From positions 1-61,725 of the forward strand of contig CAYJIG010000007.1 in assembly GCA_964370165.1 (NCBI GenBank): 61,725 nucleotides of DNA, in the 5' to 3' direction. The position numbers were made by a program, and so were the translations under genes. Position 1 is the first letter of the stretch. The number at the start of each line of letters is the position of its first letter. Origin of the DNA: JAAYCI01 sp964370165. Its GTDB lineage: Bacteria; Bacillota; Clostridia; Oscillospirales; Ruminococcaceae. Below the pieces are notes generated by a model. That model was not told the origin of the DNA, did not search any database, and was given only the letters and a program-made list of their open reading frames with translations. Of the stretch, positions 51,777-60,465 are shown piece by piece.

Positions 51777-51853
51777 TGGTGGGGATTTAGGGACTCGAAC
51801 CCCAGACTTCCTGCGTGTGATGCAGGCACTCTAACCAGCTGAGCTAAACCCCC
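51777..51853 (-). tRNA. tRNA-Val (anticodon CAC)
   Basis: 77 nt with encoded CCA. The acceptor GGGGGTT pairs with AATCCCC (one G-U), the discriminator is A, the D-arm is GCTC/GAGT, the anticodon stem is CCTGC/GCAGG with loop ATCACAC (CAC, reading GUG), and the T-arm is TGGGG/CCCTA. CAC is the less common valine isoacceptor in this group. Confidence 0.93.
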
Positions 51854-51963
51854 ATATACCAGTGAACGAATATTATTATACCATCACAAGATGTGTAAAG
51901 CAAGAGCGTTTTAAACAAAAATAAAAGGCAAAACTTGTGGAGATGACCAAAAATTTAAAATCA

Positions 51964-52467
51964 CTATCTGCCAAGTTTTGGGAAGTGCACAAGCAATACA
52001 CGCAATAAAAAAGCAGTCAAAAGACCCATTGCGACACCTGAAACAATCAAAACAGGCGCATAATACAAAGAAAAAGTACCGAAAAATACCCATATAAGCG
52101 CCAGTTGCCCGATGTTATGCGCTAAAGCACCGCTGATAGACAGTATAAACACGCCAATTTTTTTAATATGAGGCAATATTATCAGCATGACTAACAACGA
52201 TAAAACTCCACCACAAAGGCTGAGTGCAAAGGCAAGGGTACCACGCGTTAAAAATGAAAAGCCTGCTTTCAGCACTACAAGAAAAAATGCCTGCTTTCGT
52301 GACGAAAACAAAAGCATATACAATACCACGATGTTTGCAAGACCTATTTTCACACCGGGTGGCAGGCCAAGCATGGGCGTAATGTAGCTTTCAAGCCATG
52401 AAAATACCAAGGCTAAAGCAAACATGACTCCACTGAATGCCACTACCGAAGCAGGCGATGATTTCAT
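51964..52467 (-). CDS. Gx transporter family protein (heptaprenyl diphosphate synthase component I type)
   Basis: Integral membrane protein of 167 residues with about five segments. It has the family pattern SWLESYITPMLGLPPGVKIG near the N-terminus, then LANIVVLYMLLF and GALAHNIGQL. Despite the old name it resembles the membrane S-components of ECF transporters. Its start overlaps the apbE stop by 4 nt (ATGA), so both are translated together. In many Clostridia this pair serves flavin-dependent membrane redox systems; here that is an inference from context. Confidence 0.88.
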   Translation of the reverse strand: MKSSPASVVAFSGVMFALALVFSWLESYITPMLGLPPGVKIGLANIVVLYMLLFSSRKQAFFLVVLKAGFSFLTRGTLAFALSLCGGVLSLLVMLIILPHIKKIGVFILSISGALAHNIGQLALIWVFFGTFSLYYAPVLIVSGVAMGLLTAFLLRVLLVHFPKLGR

Positions 52468-53498
52468 AGAACTTCCTCCACAAACTCCACGTTATACTCC
52501 GAGCTAGACATCTCAAACCTATCTTTTAATGTGGCTGAGACGTATAATGTGCCCAAATCATCCAAAAGAATGGCTTTCCCGCCGTCTTGCATGTAGGCGA
52601 TAGCCTTTTCGGAACCAGACACAAACAAGGCAGTAGACCAAAAATCGGCTTCGATGCCAACCTCGCTTATCACGCCGACACTGACGATATCGTTTTCTAC
52701 AGGATATCCTGTTCGTGGATCTAAAATATGGATATACCGCTTGCCGTCCACCTCAAAAAACCTCTCGTATCCACCTGATATGGCTATCACTTCGTTTGTC
52801 ATCTCAACGGCGGCGATGTAGGACTGGTCTGAACGGTTTGGGTCACGGAACCCCACCCGAAACGCTGTGCCGTCGGGTTTTGTGCCATGCGCATATACAT
52901 TGCCACCGATGGAGATAAGTGCGCTGTCGATACTGTTTTTTGTATAGATTTCCTTTACTATGTCACATGCGGCACCTTTTGCAACACCGCCTAAATCCAG
53001 CGCCATGCCGGGCTGTGTAAGATAAACAGAAGTATCTGAAACTTTTACTGCGGTATCATCCACCAAAGGCAGTAAGGCGTCAATTTCAGCCTGGCTAGGA
53101 ACTTTAGGTGAGTCAGAGGTGACACCCCACAAAAGGCTAAGTGGCGCAATAGTGGCAGTAAAAGCACCCTTGCTTTGCTGTGATAAGGCAAGAGTATCTT
53201 TAAGCAGTGATACAGTTTGCGGCGACACGTTAGCCGGCGCAATACCTGCGGAATTGTTAATGGCGGAAATATCACTATCGGGGTTATATAAAGACATCTG
53301 TGCGTCAAAATCGGCTAAGGCAACGTTCACTTCTTGCATTGCGGGGGTAGCATTTTCGCCGTATGCCTGCTGGCTTATCATTGTATCCATGGCAAAGGTA
53401 GAGGCGGTATACATCTGTGGCTGGTTTGCGCATGAAGATAAAAGACACAGCGATATCGCTACTGTGCCTGCCAATAATTTGCGCAGATGTTTTGGCAT
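52464..53498 (-). CDS. apbE: FAD:protein FMN transferase ApbE, lipoprotein
   Basis: Attaches FMN covalently to Thr of membrane redox proteins such as RnfG/NqrC. The signal peptide ends in the lipobox LLSSC (Cys23). The enzyme region shows FAMDTMISQQAYG, the FAD-binding and metal motif DLGGVAKGAACD, HILDPRTGYPVEN and GIEADFWSTALFVSG. Length 344 is normal. The start has AGAGGTTG upstream. It is co-transcribed with the Gx transporter gene. No Rnf or FMN-binding substrate protein is seen in the window. Confidence 0.95.
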   Translation of the reverse strand: MPKHLRKLLAGTVAISLCLLSSCANQPQMYTASTFAMDTMISQQAYGENATPAMQEVNVALADFDAQMSLYNPDSDISAINNSAGIAPANVSPQTVSLLKDTLALSQQSKGAFTATIAPLSLLWGVTSDSPKVPSQAEIDALLPLVDDTAVKVSDTSVYLTQPGMALDLGGVAKGAACDIVKEIYTKNSIDSALISIGGNVYAHGTKPDGTAFRVGFRDPNRSDQSYIAAVEMTNEVIAISGGYERFFEVDGKRYIHILDPRTGYPVENDIVSVGVISEVGIEADFWSTALFVSGSEKAIAYMQDGGKAILLDDLGTLYVSATLKDRFEMSSSEYNVEFVEEVL

Positions 53499-53647
53499 AA
53501 CAACCTCTTTAAAAATACAGTATGTTTTCTTTTCATCTTATGCTTGTATAAAGTCACCTGTCAAGCATTTTACGGCGTGTTTCGAAAAACACAAGAAAAT
53601 ATTATGTGTTTGTTTGTTTTCAGAAAGATGTCAGCCGTGATTTTCAC

Positions 53648-53676
53648 TTGCGTATTTAGGTGAAATAATGTATTAT
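53648..53676 (+). promoter_or_regulatory. Putative promoter of the DUF4358 lipoprotein gene
   Basis: TTGCGT (53648-53653), a 17-nt spacer and TATTAT (53671-53676). A second -10-like TATACT lies at 53686-53691, so the exact box is uncertain. Confidence 0.45.
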
Positions 53677-53748
53677 ATTATTTGTTATACTGTTCTGAAG
53701 CTTTACAATAAAATAGTATTATAAACACAACAAAAGGTGGTTATTATA

Positions 53749-54330
53749 ATGAAAAAAATCTTATCCCTTGTGCTGGTTTTAGCACTGTTCAGTGTGGTTT
53801 TGGCGGCTTGTGGTAGCCAAGAGACCGCATCTTCCGCAACTCCTGCCTCTGTTTCTGAAGCGGCACCTTCGTCATCGCAGGCACCTGCGGCATCTTCTGA
53901 AATGCAGGAAGCTTCTTCTGAGGAGGCGATAATGGTAGACCTTTCAGGTTTAGTTGCACAGCTGGCAGAAGCGGCCGGCCTTGGCACTACCATCGACATG
54001 ATTGAGATGGACCTTGTGGCAGGCGGCATTACAGCAGATAATGTTGTGCAGTTTGTAGGCGTGCAGTCACAACTGGTGATTGAAAACGGCGGCGCTGTGA
54101 TTTTGATAGAGGCTACCGAAGGCACTGCCGAGACAGTGATGAGCGAGCTTGAATCTTATCGTGACTTTGCCCTTGGCAACGAAGACTATGCAGAATTTGC
54201 CGGCGCACGTGAAAATATTGAACAAGCACGCATAGAAGCAAAAGGAAACTATGTGGTTTATGCTGTGTCTGCTGTGGGCGACTGGGACACACTGGACGCT
54301 GCCATCGAAAGTGCAATGTCTACACTGTAA
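53749..54330 (+). CDS. DUF4358-family lipoprotein
   Basis: Secreted lipoprotein of 193 residues. The signal peptide ends in VLAAC (Cys21). A Ser/Ala/Glu-rich spacer reaches to about residue 60, followed by the DUF4358 domain with an ATEGTAETVMSELESYRDF helix. The ATG at 53749 follows AAAGGTGG by 8 nt. In Clostridia such genes often stand next to MBOAT and DHHW genes, as here, and are thought to take part in modifying a cell-surface polymer. A hairpin separates it from the MBOAT gene. Confidence 0.87.
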   Translation: MKKILSLVLVLALFSVVLAACGSQETASSATPASVSEAAPSSSQAPAASSEMQEASSEEAIMVDLSGLVAQLAEAAGLGTTIDMIEMDLVAGGITADNVVQFVGVQSQLVIENGGAVILIEATEGTAETVMSELESYRDFALGNEDYAEFAGARENIEQARIEAKGNYVVYAVSAVGDWDTLDAAIESAMSTL

Positions 54331-54392
54331 TATGAAAGTTGTTTGAAACGTCGACTTTTAGGAAAAAAGGCACATTGGCAGAAAATATACAG

Positions 54393-54433
54393 CACCGGTT
54401 TTGCCTGCCATAGGCTGTGACCGGTGTTTGTTT
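54393..54433 (+). terminator. Terminator-like hairpin between DUF4358 and MBOAT genes
   Basis: CACCGGT (54393-54399) pairs with ACCGGTG (54420-54426), with an inner GCCT/AGGC helix, then a T-rich run. It may partly uncouple the lipoprotein gene from the acetyltransferase genes. Confidence 0.55.
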
Positions 54434-54446
54434 GTGAGGAAATGTT

Positions 54447-55868
54447 ATGCTGTTCAGCACCATTTTATTTTTGTTTAGGTTTTTGCCCATCACCCTGCTT
54501 TTATATTATTTAAGCCCACCAAAGTTTAAAAACGGCACGTTGTTTTTATGCAGTTTGGTCTTTTATTGCTGGGGCGAGGCAAAGTTCTTTTGGATTATGT
54601 GCACGGTGATAGTGATAAACTATGTTTGCGGCCTGTTTATAGACAAGTTTTCTGACAGAGATAAGCTAAAACGTGTGTTTTTGGTTATTTCAATAGTCGG
54701 TAGCTTGTCTATGCTGGTATATTACAAATATGCAAACTTCTTTATATCCAATGCAAACTCTATTTTCAGTGCAGACATACCACTGATACAAAACTTTGTG
54801 TTGCCGCTGGGCATCAGTTTCTACACATTCCAGTCAATGAGCTACACCATTGATGTGTATCGCCAAAAGGTGCGCAGTGAGAAAAACATCATTAACTTCG
54901 GCGCATATGTGGTGATGTTTCCGCAATTGATAGCAGGCCCGATTGTCAGATACTCTGAAATAAATGAGCGACTGCATATATATAAAAACCGTGTCACCAT
55001 AGACAGGGTAGATGAAGGAATCACACTGTTTATATTCGGGTTGGCAAAGAAAGTTATTGTGGCCGACGGGGTAAACAAGCTGTGGACAGATATCATAGGC
55101 CGCTACCAAGGCGACACCCTAGAACAAGCAGGTGTGGGCCTTGAAAATGCGTCCACACCACTGGTGTGGCTGGGCATTTTAGCATATACGCTGTATATTT
55201 ATTACGACTTTTCGGGATATTCCCTGATGGGTATAGGCATGGGCAAGATGCTGGGCTTTGACTTTGGCATGAACTTTAACCTGCCGTATATTTCACGCTC
55301 TATAACGGATTTTTGGCGCAGATGGCATATATCACTGTCCAGTTGGTTTAAGGAATATGTATATATTCCGCTGGGCGGAAACCGCAACGGATTTTTAAAG
55401 CAAGTTCGCAACATCTTTATTGTGTGGCTACTCACAGGTTTTTGGCACGGCGCCAACTGGAACTTTATCTTGTGGGGGTTGTACTATGCCGCTTTCTTGA
55501 TGATAGAAAAGCTGTTTTTGCTGAAAAAGTTAGAAAAAGGCCGTGTGTGGCCACATATTTATACGATGTTTATCGTAATGATAGGCTGGGCACTGTTCAC
55601 CGGAAGCGACCCCGGTGTAAGCCTTTCTTTACTGTTTGAAAAGCTGTTTATATTCCAAGGTGGAGTAGGTGCGCTGTATTATTTACGCAACTACATTGTT
55701 ATTTTGGTCATCGGCATATTTTTTGCCACCGCCATACCGCAAAAGTTATATGACAAAATAAAACACATCACGGCTGTACGTGCTGTTATTTTAACAGTAC
55801 TGTTCACAGTGTGTATTGCATACATGGTAGCAGGCGGTTTCAGCCCGTTTTTGTATTTCAACTTTTAG
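54447..55868 (+). CDS. MBOAT-family O-acyltransferase (AlgI/DltB-like)
   Basis: Multi-pass membrane enzyme of 473 residues that moves acyl (usually acetyl) groups across the membrane to surface polysaccharides. About eleven membrane segments are seen. The family motif DFWRRWHISLSSWFKEYVYI and the catalytic His in GFWHGANWNFILWG are present. The ATG has a GAGGAAA site. The DHHW partner starts 15 nt downstream. The acceptor polymer is not indicated. Confidence 0.94.
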   Translation: MLFSTILFLFRFLPITLLLYYLSPPKFKNGTLFLCSLVFYCWGEAKFFWIMCTVIVINYVCGLFIDKFSDRDKLKRVFLVISIVGSLSMLVYYKYANFFISNANSIFSADIPLIQNFVLPLGISFYTFQSMSYTIDVYRQKVRSEKNIINFGAYVVMFPQLIAGPIVRYSEINERLHIYKNRVTIDRVDEGITLFIFGLAKKVIVADGVNKLWTDIIGRYQGDTLEQAGVGLENASTPLVWLGILAYTLYIYYDFSGYSLMGIGMGKMLGFDFGMNFNLPYISRSITDFWRRWHISLSSWFKEYVYIPLGGNRNGFLKQVRNIFIVWLLTGFWHGANWNFILWGLYYAAFLMIEKLFLLKKLEKGRVWPHIYTMFIVMIGWALFTGSDPGVSLSLLFEKLFIFQGGVGALYYLRNYIVILVIGIFFATAIPQKLYDKIKHITAVRAVILTVLFTVCIAYMVAGGFSPFLYFNF

Positions 55869-55883
55869 CATAAGAGGTATTAT

Positions 55884-57044
55884 ATGCAAACTTTGCGCAA
55901 CATAAAAAAATATCCTATAGTGATTGGTTTTTTTGCACTGCTTTTGTTGTTCACCTGTGCCGACATGCTAAGCCCGGATGAAGAACGCTCAGAGCTTGAA
56001 AACCGCAAATTGGAGCAAGCTCCCGACTTCACTTTAGAGGCGCTACTTGCCAATGAATGGACGATGGACTATGGCGAGTATATTCGTGACCAGTTTATAG
56101 CAAGAGACGGCTGGGTGTGGCTTTCGGGGCTGTTGAACGCCGCACAAGGCCAGCTGGAAATAGGCGGAGTGTGGCTGGCAGAGGATGGATATCAGATAGC
56201 CAAAAACAGCACATGGAGCACAGGCCAGGAAAATTATTTTCCGCTAAACACACAGCTGGTGGCAGAGCTTGCTGTGCAGTATCCCGGTAAAGTGACCACC
56301 ATGATAGTGCCATCGCCTGCAAACATGCTGAGCAGTAAACTACCATATTCACCACAGCAGATAGATGAAAACGCAAGACTTGACGAGATGAATGAGCAGT
56401 TTTTAGCGGCGGGTGCAAATGTTGTGGATTTGCGCGAGGCGTTTGCGGTGGCTATAGCGGCAGACAATCAGGTGTATTACCGCACAGACCACCATTGGAC
56501 AACAGATGGCGGAGCACAGATAGCCTATGAGGAGTTTTGTAAATCACAAGGCGTGGAAGCTATTTTACCCAGCGATGATTTACGGGTGGAAGTGGTAGAT
56601 TTTTTAGGCACAAACTATGCAAAAACCCAGTATGTGAACACAGTTTCCGATACGCTGGTGTATTACGACCTACCAAACGCAATGACATATAAAAACCCGG
56701 ATGTCGACGCAGGCGAGGGTACCAAAGAAGTGACCACCACCATCATGAACAAAGAAATGCTGCAAGAGTACGACAAATATGCCGCGTTTTTACATGGAAA
56801 TAACGGGTACACCGTGATAGAGGGAAACGGCGAGGGCTCGGTCTTAGTGCTGAAAGACAGCTATGCAAATAGTTTTGTGCCGTATCTTGTAAGTAACTAT
56901 GCGCAGGTGCATGTGGTGGACCCACGTATGTGGACGCAAAACATACACGAGGTGATAGAACAGGGAAGCTTTGACGATATTTTACTGCTTTATTCATTCG
57001 CGTCGTTTAGTGAAGACTCATATTTCAATCGTGTTTTTAGGTAA
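55884..57044 (+). CDS. DHHW-family (AlgJ/AlgX-like) polysaccharide acetylation protein
   Basis: Extracytoplasmic partner of the MBOAT enzyme, 386 residues with one N-terminal membrane anchor (about 10-28). The SGNH-like catalytic elements are visible: YYRTDHHWTTDGG near residue 205 carries the Asp-His pair, and VLKDSYANSFVPYL near residue 325 carries the Ser. It would accept the acyl group from the MBOAT protein and place it on sugar. The name follows the DHHW motif. A hairpin follows its stop. Confidence 0.92.
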   Translation: MQTLRNIKKYPIVIGFFALLLLFTCADMLSPDEERSELENRKLEQAPDFTLEALLANEWTMDYGEYIRDQFIARDGWVWLSGLLNAAQGQLEIGGVWLAEDGYQIAKNSTWSTGQENYFPLNTQLVAELAVQYPGKVTTMIVPSPANMLSSKLPYSPQQIDENARLDEMNEQFLAAGANVVDLREAFAVAIAADNQVYYRTDHHWTTDGGAQIAYEEFCKSQGVEAILPSDDLRVEVVDFLGTNYAKTQYVNTVSDTLVYYDLPNAMTYKNPDVDAGEGTKEVTTTIMNKEMLQEYDKYAAFLHGNNGYTVIEGNGEGSVLVLKDSYANSFVPYLVSNYAQVHVVDPRMWTQNIHEVIEQGSFDDILLLYSFASFSEDSYFNRVFR

Positions 57045-57058
57045 ATATATGTAAAGCA

Positions 57059-57115
57059 AAACCGACTTTTTTTATCCTGAAAAACAACGGGGTAAAAGAG
57101 GTCGGCTTTATTGTA
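57059..57115 (+). terminator. Probable terminator after the MBOAT/DHHW genes
   Basis: CCGAC and a T-rich stretch (from about 57061) can pair with an A-rich stretch and GTCGG (to about 57105), giving a long imperfect stem followed by CTTTATTG. The T-run is weak and overlaps the next promoter. Confidence 0.45.
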
Positions 57116-57139
57116 GGCGTGCCTTCATTATGGTATAAT
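57111..57139 (+). promoter_or_regulatory. Putative promoter of the ruvCAB operon
   Basis: TTGTAG (57111-57116), a 17-nt spacer and a perfect TATAAT (57134-57139) preceded by TGG (extended -10), 33 nt before ruvC. No LexA-type box was recognised. Confidence 0.72.
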
Positions 57140-57171
57140 TATCTGATGAAGAAAAAAGGAGGCGGCTGAAA

Positions 57172-57693
57172 ATGACGGTACTGGGCATTGATCCGGGATA
57201 TGCCATTTGTGGATACGGCGTGGTGGATTCCATTCCCGGCAGAATAGAACCCGTGACGTTTGGTGCTGTCACCACTCCTTCGCATACACGGTTTGAAGAC
57301 CGCCTTTTGGAAGTGTACGAGGATATATCCCAGCTTTTGTCAGAGTATAAGCCCGACGCTATGGCGGTGGAGACATTGATGTTTAATTCCAACCAAAAAA
57401 CGGCGGTGGCGGTGGCTGAGGCCAGAGGCGTGATTTTACTTGCAGCAAGGAAAATGTCGGTGCCGATATATGAATATTCGCCGCTTCAGGTGAAAATGAG
57501 TATTTGCGGGTACGGCAAAGCCACCAAAAAGCAGGTGCAGGAAATGGTACGTCGCCAGCTGAAACTAAGCTGTGTTCCAAAGCCGGACGACGCCGCCGAT
57601 GCTTTGGCCATAGGCATATGCCACGCACGTTCGGCAGGCAGCTTGCTGTTTGGACGAGGCAAGACTAAAAGGCAGGCCATGGGCTATGAATAA
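57172..57693 (+). CDS. ruvC: Holliday junction endonuclease RuvC
   Basis: Resolves four-way DNA junctions. The metal-binding acidic residues are visible: Asp7 in GIDPGYAICGYG, a Glu in AVETLMF near residue 67, and the Asp pair in PDDAADALAIG near residue 141. Length 173 is normal. The ATG follows GGAGGCGG. ruvA follows 45 nt downstream; the order ruvC-ruvA-ruvB is common in Bacteria. Confidence 0.97.
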   Translation: MTVLGIDPGYAICGYGVVDSIPGRIEPVTFGAVTTPSHTRFEDRLLEVYEDISQLLSEYKPDAMAVETLMFNSNQKTAVAVAEARGVILLAARKMSVPIYEYSPLQVKMSICGYGKATKKQVQEMVRRQLKLSCVPKPDDAADALAIGICHARSAGSLLFGRGKTKRQAMGYE

Positions 57694-57738
57694 GAGTGAA
57701 AATATATATATTTAATGATGCCAAAATAGGGAGAAAGC

Positions 57739-58350
57739 ATGATATATTCGTTGAAAGGCACAGTGCTTGAAAAAACATCGAACTCCGCAGTGATAGAATG
57801 CGGTGGCGTGGGATATTTTGTGTACCTCAGTGTACCCACGGTTGCGGCACTACCGGCAGTGGGCGCAGAAGGCAGGGTGTTTACATACATGGCTGTCAGT
57901 GAAAACGATGTAGCGCTGTATGGTTTTTCAAGCACCGAAGAGCGCACGATGTTCACAAAACTCATAGCTGTTTCAGGCGTGGGCGCAAAGGTAGGCATAG
58001 CGGTGCTTTCGGCAATGCGTGTGGAAGACATTATACTTGCGGCAGGTGCGGAAGACCACAAGGCGTTCACTGTTGTAAGTGGAGTAGGCCCGAAACTTGC
58101 AAAGCGGCTAGTGCTGGAGATGAAAGACAAGGTGGCAAAAGACTTCACGTCGATAGGGCTTTCACCGGCGCAAGGTGTTCAGGCTACAGGCGAGGCGTTG
58201 TCAGGCCCACGCATGCAGGCCGTCGCAGCTCTTGCAAGTTTGGGATATACACAAAGCGAAGCTGCAAAGGCGGTGGCCACGGTGCAGGAAGACCTGCCGG
58301 TACAAGAGATTATCAGGCTGGCGCTGAAAAGCATGGGCACGAAAAATTAG
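57739..58350 (+). CDS. ruvA: Holliday junction DNA-binding protein RuvA
   Basis: Tetrameric protein that binds the junction and recruits RuvB. The N-terminal OB fold begins MIYSLKGTVLEKTSNSAVIE. Two helix-hairpin-helix segments (LIAVSGVGAKVGIAVLS and FTVVSGVGPKLAKRLVLEM) and the small C-terminal RuvB-binding domain (ALASLGYTQSEAAKAV) follow. Length 203 is normal. Confidence 0.97.
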   Translation: MIYSLKGTVLEKTSNSAVIECGGVGYFVYLSVPTVAALPAVGAEGRVFTYMAVSENDVALYGFSSTEERTMFTKLIAVSGVGAKVGIAVLSAMRVEDIILAAGAEDHKAFTVVSGVGPKLAKRLVLEMKDKVAKDFTSIGLSPAQGVQATGEALSGPRMQAVAALASLGYTQSEAAKAVATVQEDLPVQEIIRLALKSMGTKN

Positions 58351-58417
58351 CACAGACGAGTATAAAGTACACAAGATGTACATAAAACATCGGTAAACTG
58401 GGTTTAGGAGGGCATAA

Positions 58418-59494
58418 ATGGCCATAAATCCCACAGAAGAATATAGCGAGCGTCTGGTTTCGCCCAAAAAAGATTTTGAAGATTTTGATGGGCAAAATTC
58501 ATTGCGTCCGCAAGTTTTGTCAGAGTATATCGGTCAAGAAAAGGCAAAACAAAACCTGAAAGTATATCTGCAAGCGGCAAAAATGCGTAATGAGTCTTTG
58601 GATCATTTATTGCTGTATGGCCCACCAGGCCTTGGAAAAACCACTCTTGCGGCCATTGTGGCGCAGGAAATGGGCGTGAACTTCAGGGTGACGTCCGGGC
58701 CTGCTATTGAAAAGCAAGGGGATCTGGCGGCGCTGCTTACACATTTGCAGGAAGGCGATGTACTTTTTGTGGACGAGATTCATCGTTTGTCTCGGCAGAT
58801 TGAAGAGATTTTATATCCGGCAATGGAAGACTATGCCCTTGATATTATCATCGGCAAAGGTCCTGCGGCGGAGTCTATCCACATGCCACTGCCACGTTTT
58901 ACTTTGATAGGCGCCACCACTCGTGCAGGCCAGCTGTCCAGCCCACTTAGAGACAGGTTTGGGGTGGTGCTTAAACTCGAGCTGTACAGCGTGGAAGAAC
59001 TTGCAAAAATAGTGACACGTAGCGCCGGCATTTTGGGCATAGAGTGCGACAAAAACGGTGCCGACATCATTGCTTCACGAAGCAGAGGCACGCCACGTGT
59101 GGCAAACCGCCTGCTAAAACGAGTGCGAGACTTTGCCATGGTGATGGAAAAAGACGTGATAGACAAGCAAGCAGCAATATATGCGCTAACCCAAATGGAG
59201 ATAGACGAAAACGGGTTTGACAACCTAGACAGGCGCTTGCTTTCTGCCATTATAGAAATGTATGGCGGTGGGCCGGTAGGGATTGACACACTAGCGGCGG
59301 CGCTGGGTGAAGAGGCCGTGACGCTGGAAGATGTGTGCGAGCCATATTTGATGCAGTCGGGATATTTAACCCGAACACCACGTGGACGATGCGTCACTCA
59401 TTTGGCATACAGGCATCTGGGATTGCAGGTTCCAAACACAGCACCGGTGGTGCAAGAAACACTGGAAAGTTATTTGAGAGAAAAAGAAGACTGA
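58418..59494 (+). CDS. ruvB: Holliday junction helicase motor RuvB
   Basis: AAA+ ATPase that drives branch migration with RuvA. The N-terminus has LRPQVLSEYIGQEKAKQNL, Walker A is GPPGLGKTTLA, Walker B is LFVDEIHRL, and sensor 1 is in TLIGATTRAG. The C-terminal winged helix ends with GYLTRTPRGR. It is 358 residues. GGAGGG lies before the ATG. Confidence 0.98.
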   Translation: MAINPTEEYSERLVSPKKDFEDFDGQNSLRPQVLSEYIGQEKAKQNLKVYLQAAKMRNESLDHLLLYGPPGLGKTTLAAIVAQEMGVNFRVTSGPAIEKQGDLAALLTHLQEGDVLFVDEIHRLSRQIEEILYPAMEDYALDIIIGKGPAAESIHMPLPRFTLIGATTRAGQLSSPLRDRFGVVLKLELYSVEELAKIVTRSAGILGIECDKNGADIIASRSRGTPRVANRLLKRVRDFAMVMEKDVIDKQAAIYALTQMEIDENGFDNLDRRLLSAIIEMYGGGPVGIDTLAAALGEEAVTLEDVCEPYLMQSGYLTRTPRGRCVTHLAYRHLGLQVPNTAPVVQETLESYLREKED

Positions 59495-59531
59495 AATATA
59501 TAAAAGACAAAATATAGGATAAATTTGTGAT

Positions 59532-60431
59532 ATGAAAGAAATAAAAGAAATTAGTAACGGGATACGCATAGCCGACTCTTGGCAAGATTATCGCTTGCTG
59601 GACGCTACCGGTGGGTTTCGGCTGGAACGCTGGGGTAAAATATTATTACAGCGTCCGGACCCACAAGTGCTGTGGAATGCGCCAAAAACCAGCCCGCTAT
59701 GGGATGAAGTAGATGCTGTGTATCACCGCAGTGATAGCGGCGGTGGACAATGGGAATATAAAAAGAGATTTTCCGAAAAATGGAAGATAGCATATGATGA
59801 CTTCACCTTGATTGTCAGCCCGACAGGCTTTAAGCACACAGGTGTTTTTCCTGAGCAAGGGGTGAACTGGGACAAGTACACTAAATGGATAAAGGGTGCA
59901 AAACGCCCAATAAATGTGCTGAATTTGTTTGGATATACAGGCGGTGCAAGCCTGGCGTGTGCGGCGGCAGGCGCAAGCGTCACCCATGTGGACGCCAGCA
60001 AAGGCATGGTGGCCTGGGCCAGGGAAAATGCCGCAGTAAGCGGACTTTCCGACAGGCCGGTGCGCTGGATAGTAGACGACTGCCAGAAGTTTGTGGCCAG
60101 AGAAATCCGCAGAGGCAAGCAGTATGACGCTATCATCATGGACCCACCAAGCTACGGCAGAGGCCCGGGTGGCGAGGTATGGAAGCTGGAGGAAGCTCTG
60201 TGGCCGCTTTTAGAGCAAAGCATAAAACTTTTAAGCGACAACCCGTTGTTTTTTGTAGTGAATAGCTACACCACAGGCTTTGCGCCGGGTGCTGTTGGAT
60301 ATATGCTACACACCCTTTTTGATAAGAAGTTTGGTGGATATTTACACAGTGGCGAGATAGGCCTTCCGGTGGAGGCCACAGGCGGAGTGTTGCCGTGTGG
60401 CGCAACAGCGTTTTGGTGTGCCAATTTGTAG
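59532..60431 (+). CDS. Class I SAM-dependent methyltransferase, RlmI-like
   Basis: Probable RNA methyltransferase of 299 residues, close to the RlmI/RlmK group. The SAM-binding motif is NVLNLFGYTGGASLACAAAG, with the acidic VTHVDASKGM following. The catalytic-type motif is IIMDPPSYGRGPGGEVW. A PUA domain is not evident at the N-terminus, unlike in E. coli RlmI; instead about 110 residues resemble the family's extra N-terminal part. The target (23S rRNA cytosine or other) is not certain. It lies 37 nt after ruvB in the same direction. Confidence 0.82.
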   Translation: MKEIKEISNGIRIADSWQDYRLLDATGGFRLERWGKILLQRPDPQVLWNAPKTSPLWDEVDAVYHRSDSGGGQWEYKKRFSEKWKIAYDDFTLIVSPTGFKHTGVFPEQGVNWDKYTKWIKGAKRPINVLNLFGYTGGASLACAAAGASVTHVDASKGMVAWARENAAVSGLSDRPVRWIVDDCQKFVAREIRRGKQYDAIIMDPPSYGRGPGGEVWKLEEALWPLLEQSIKLLSDNPLFFVVNSYTTGFAPGAVGYMLHTLFDKKFGGYLHSGEIGLPVEATGGVLPCGATAFWCANL

Positions 60432-60465
60432 AAAAACGTGATGATGCGCTGTATAGGAGGATGAA

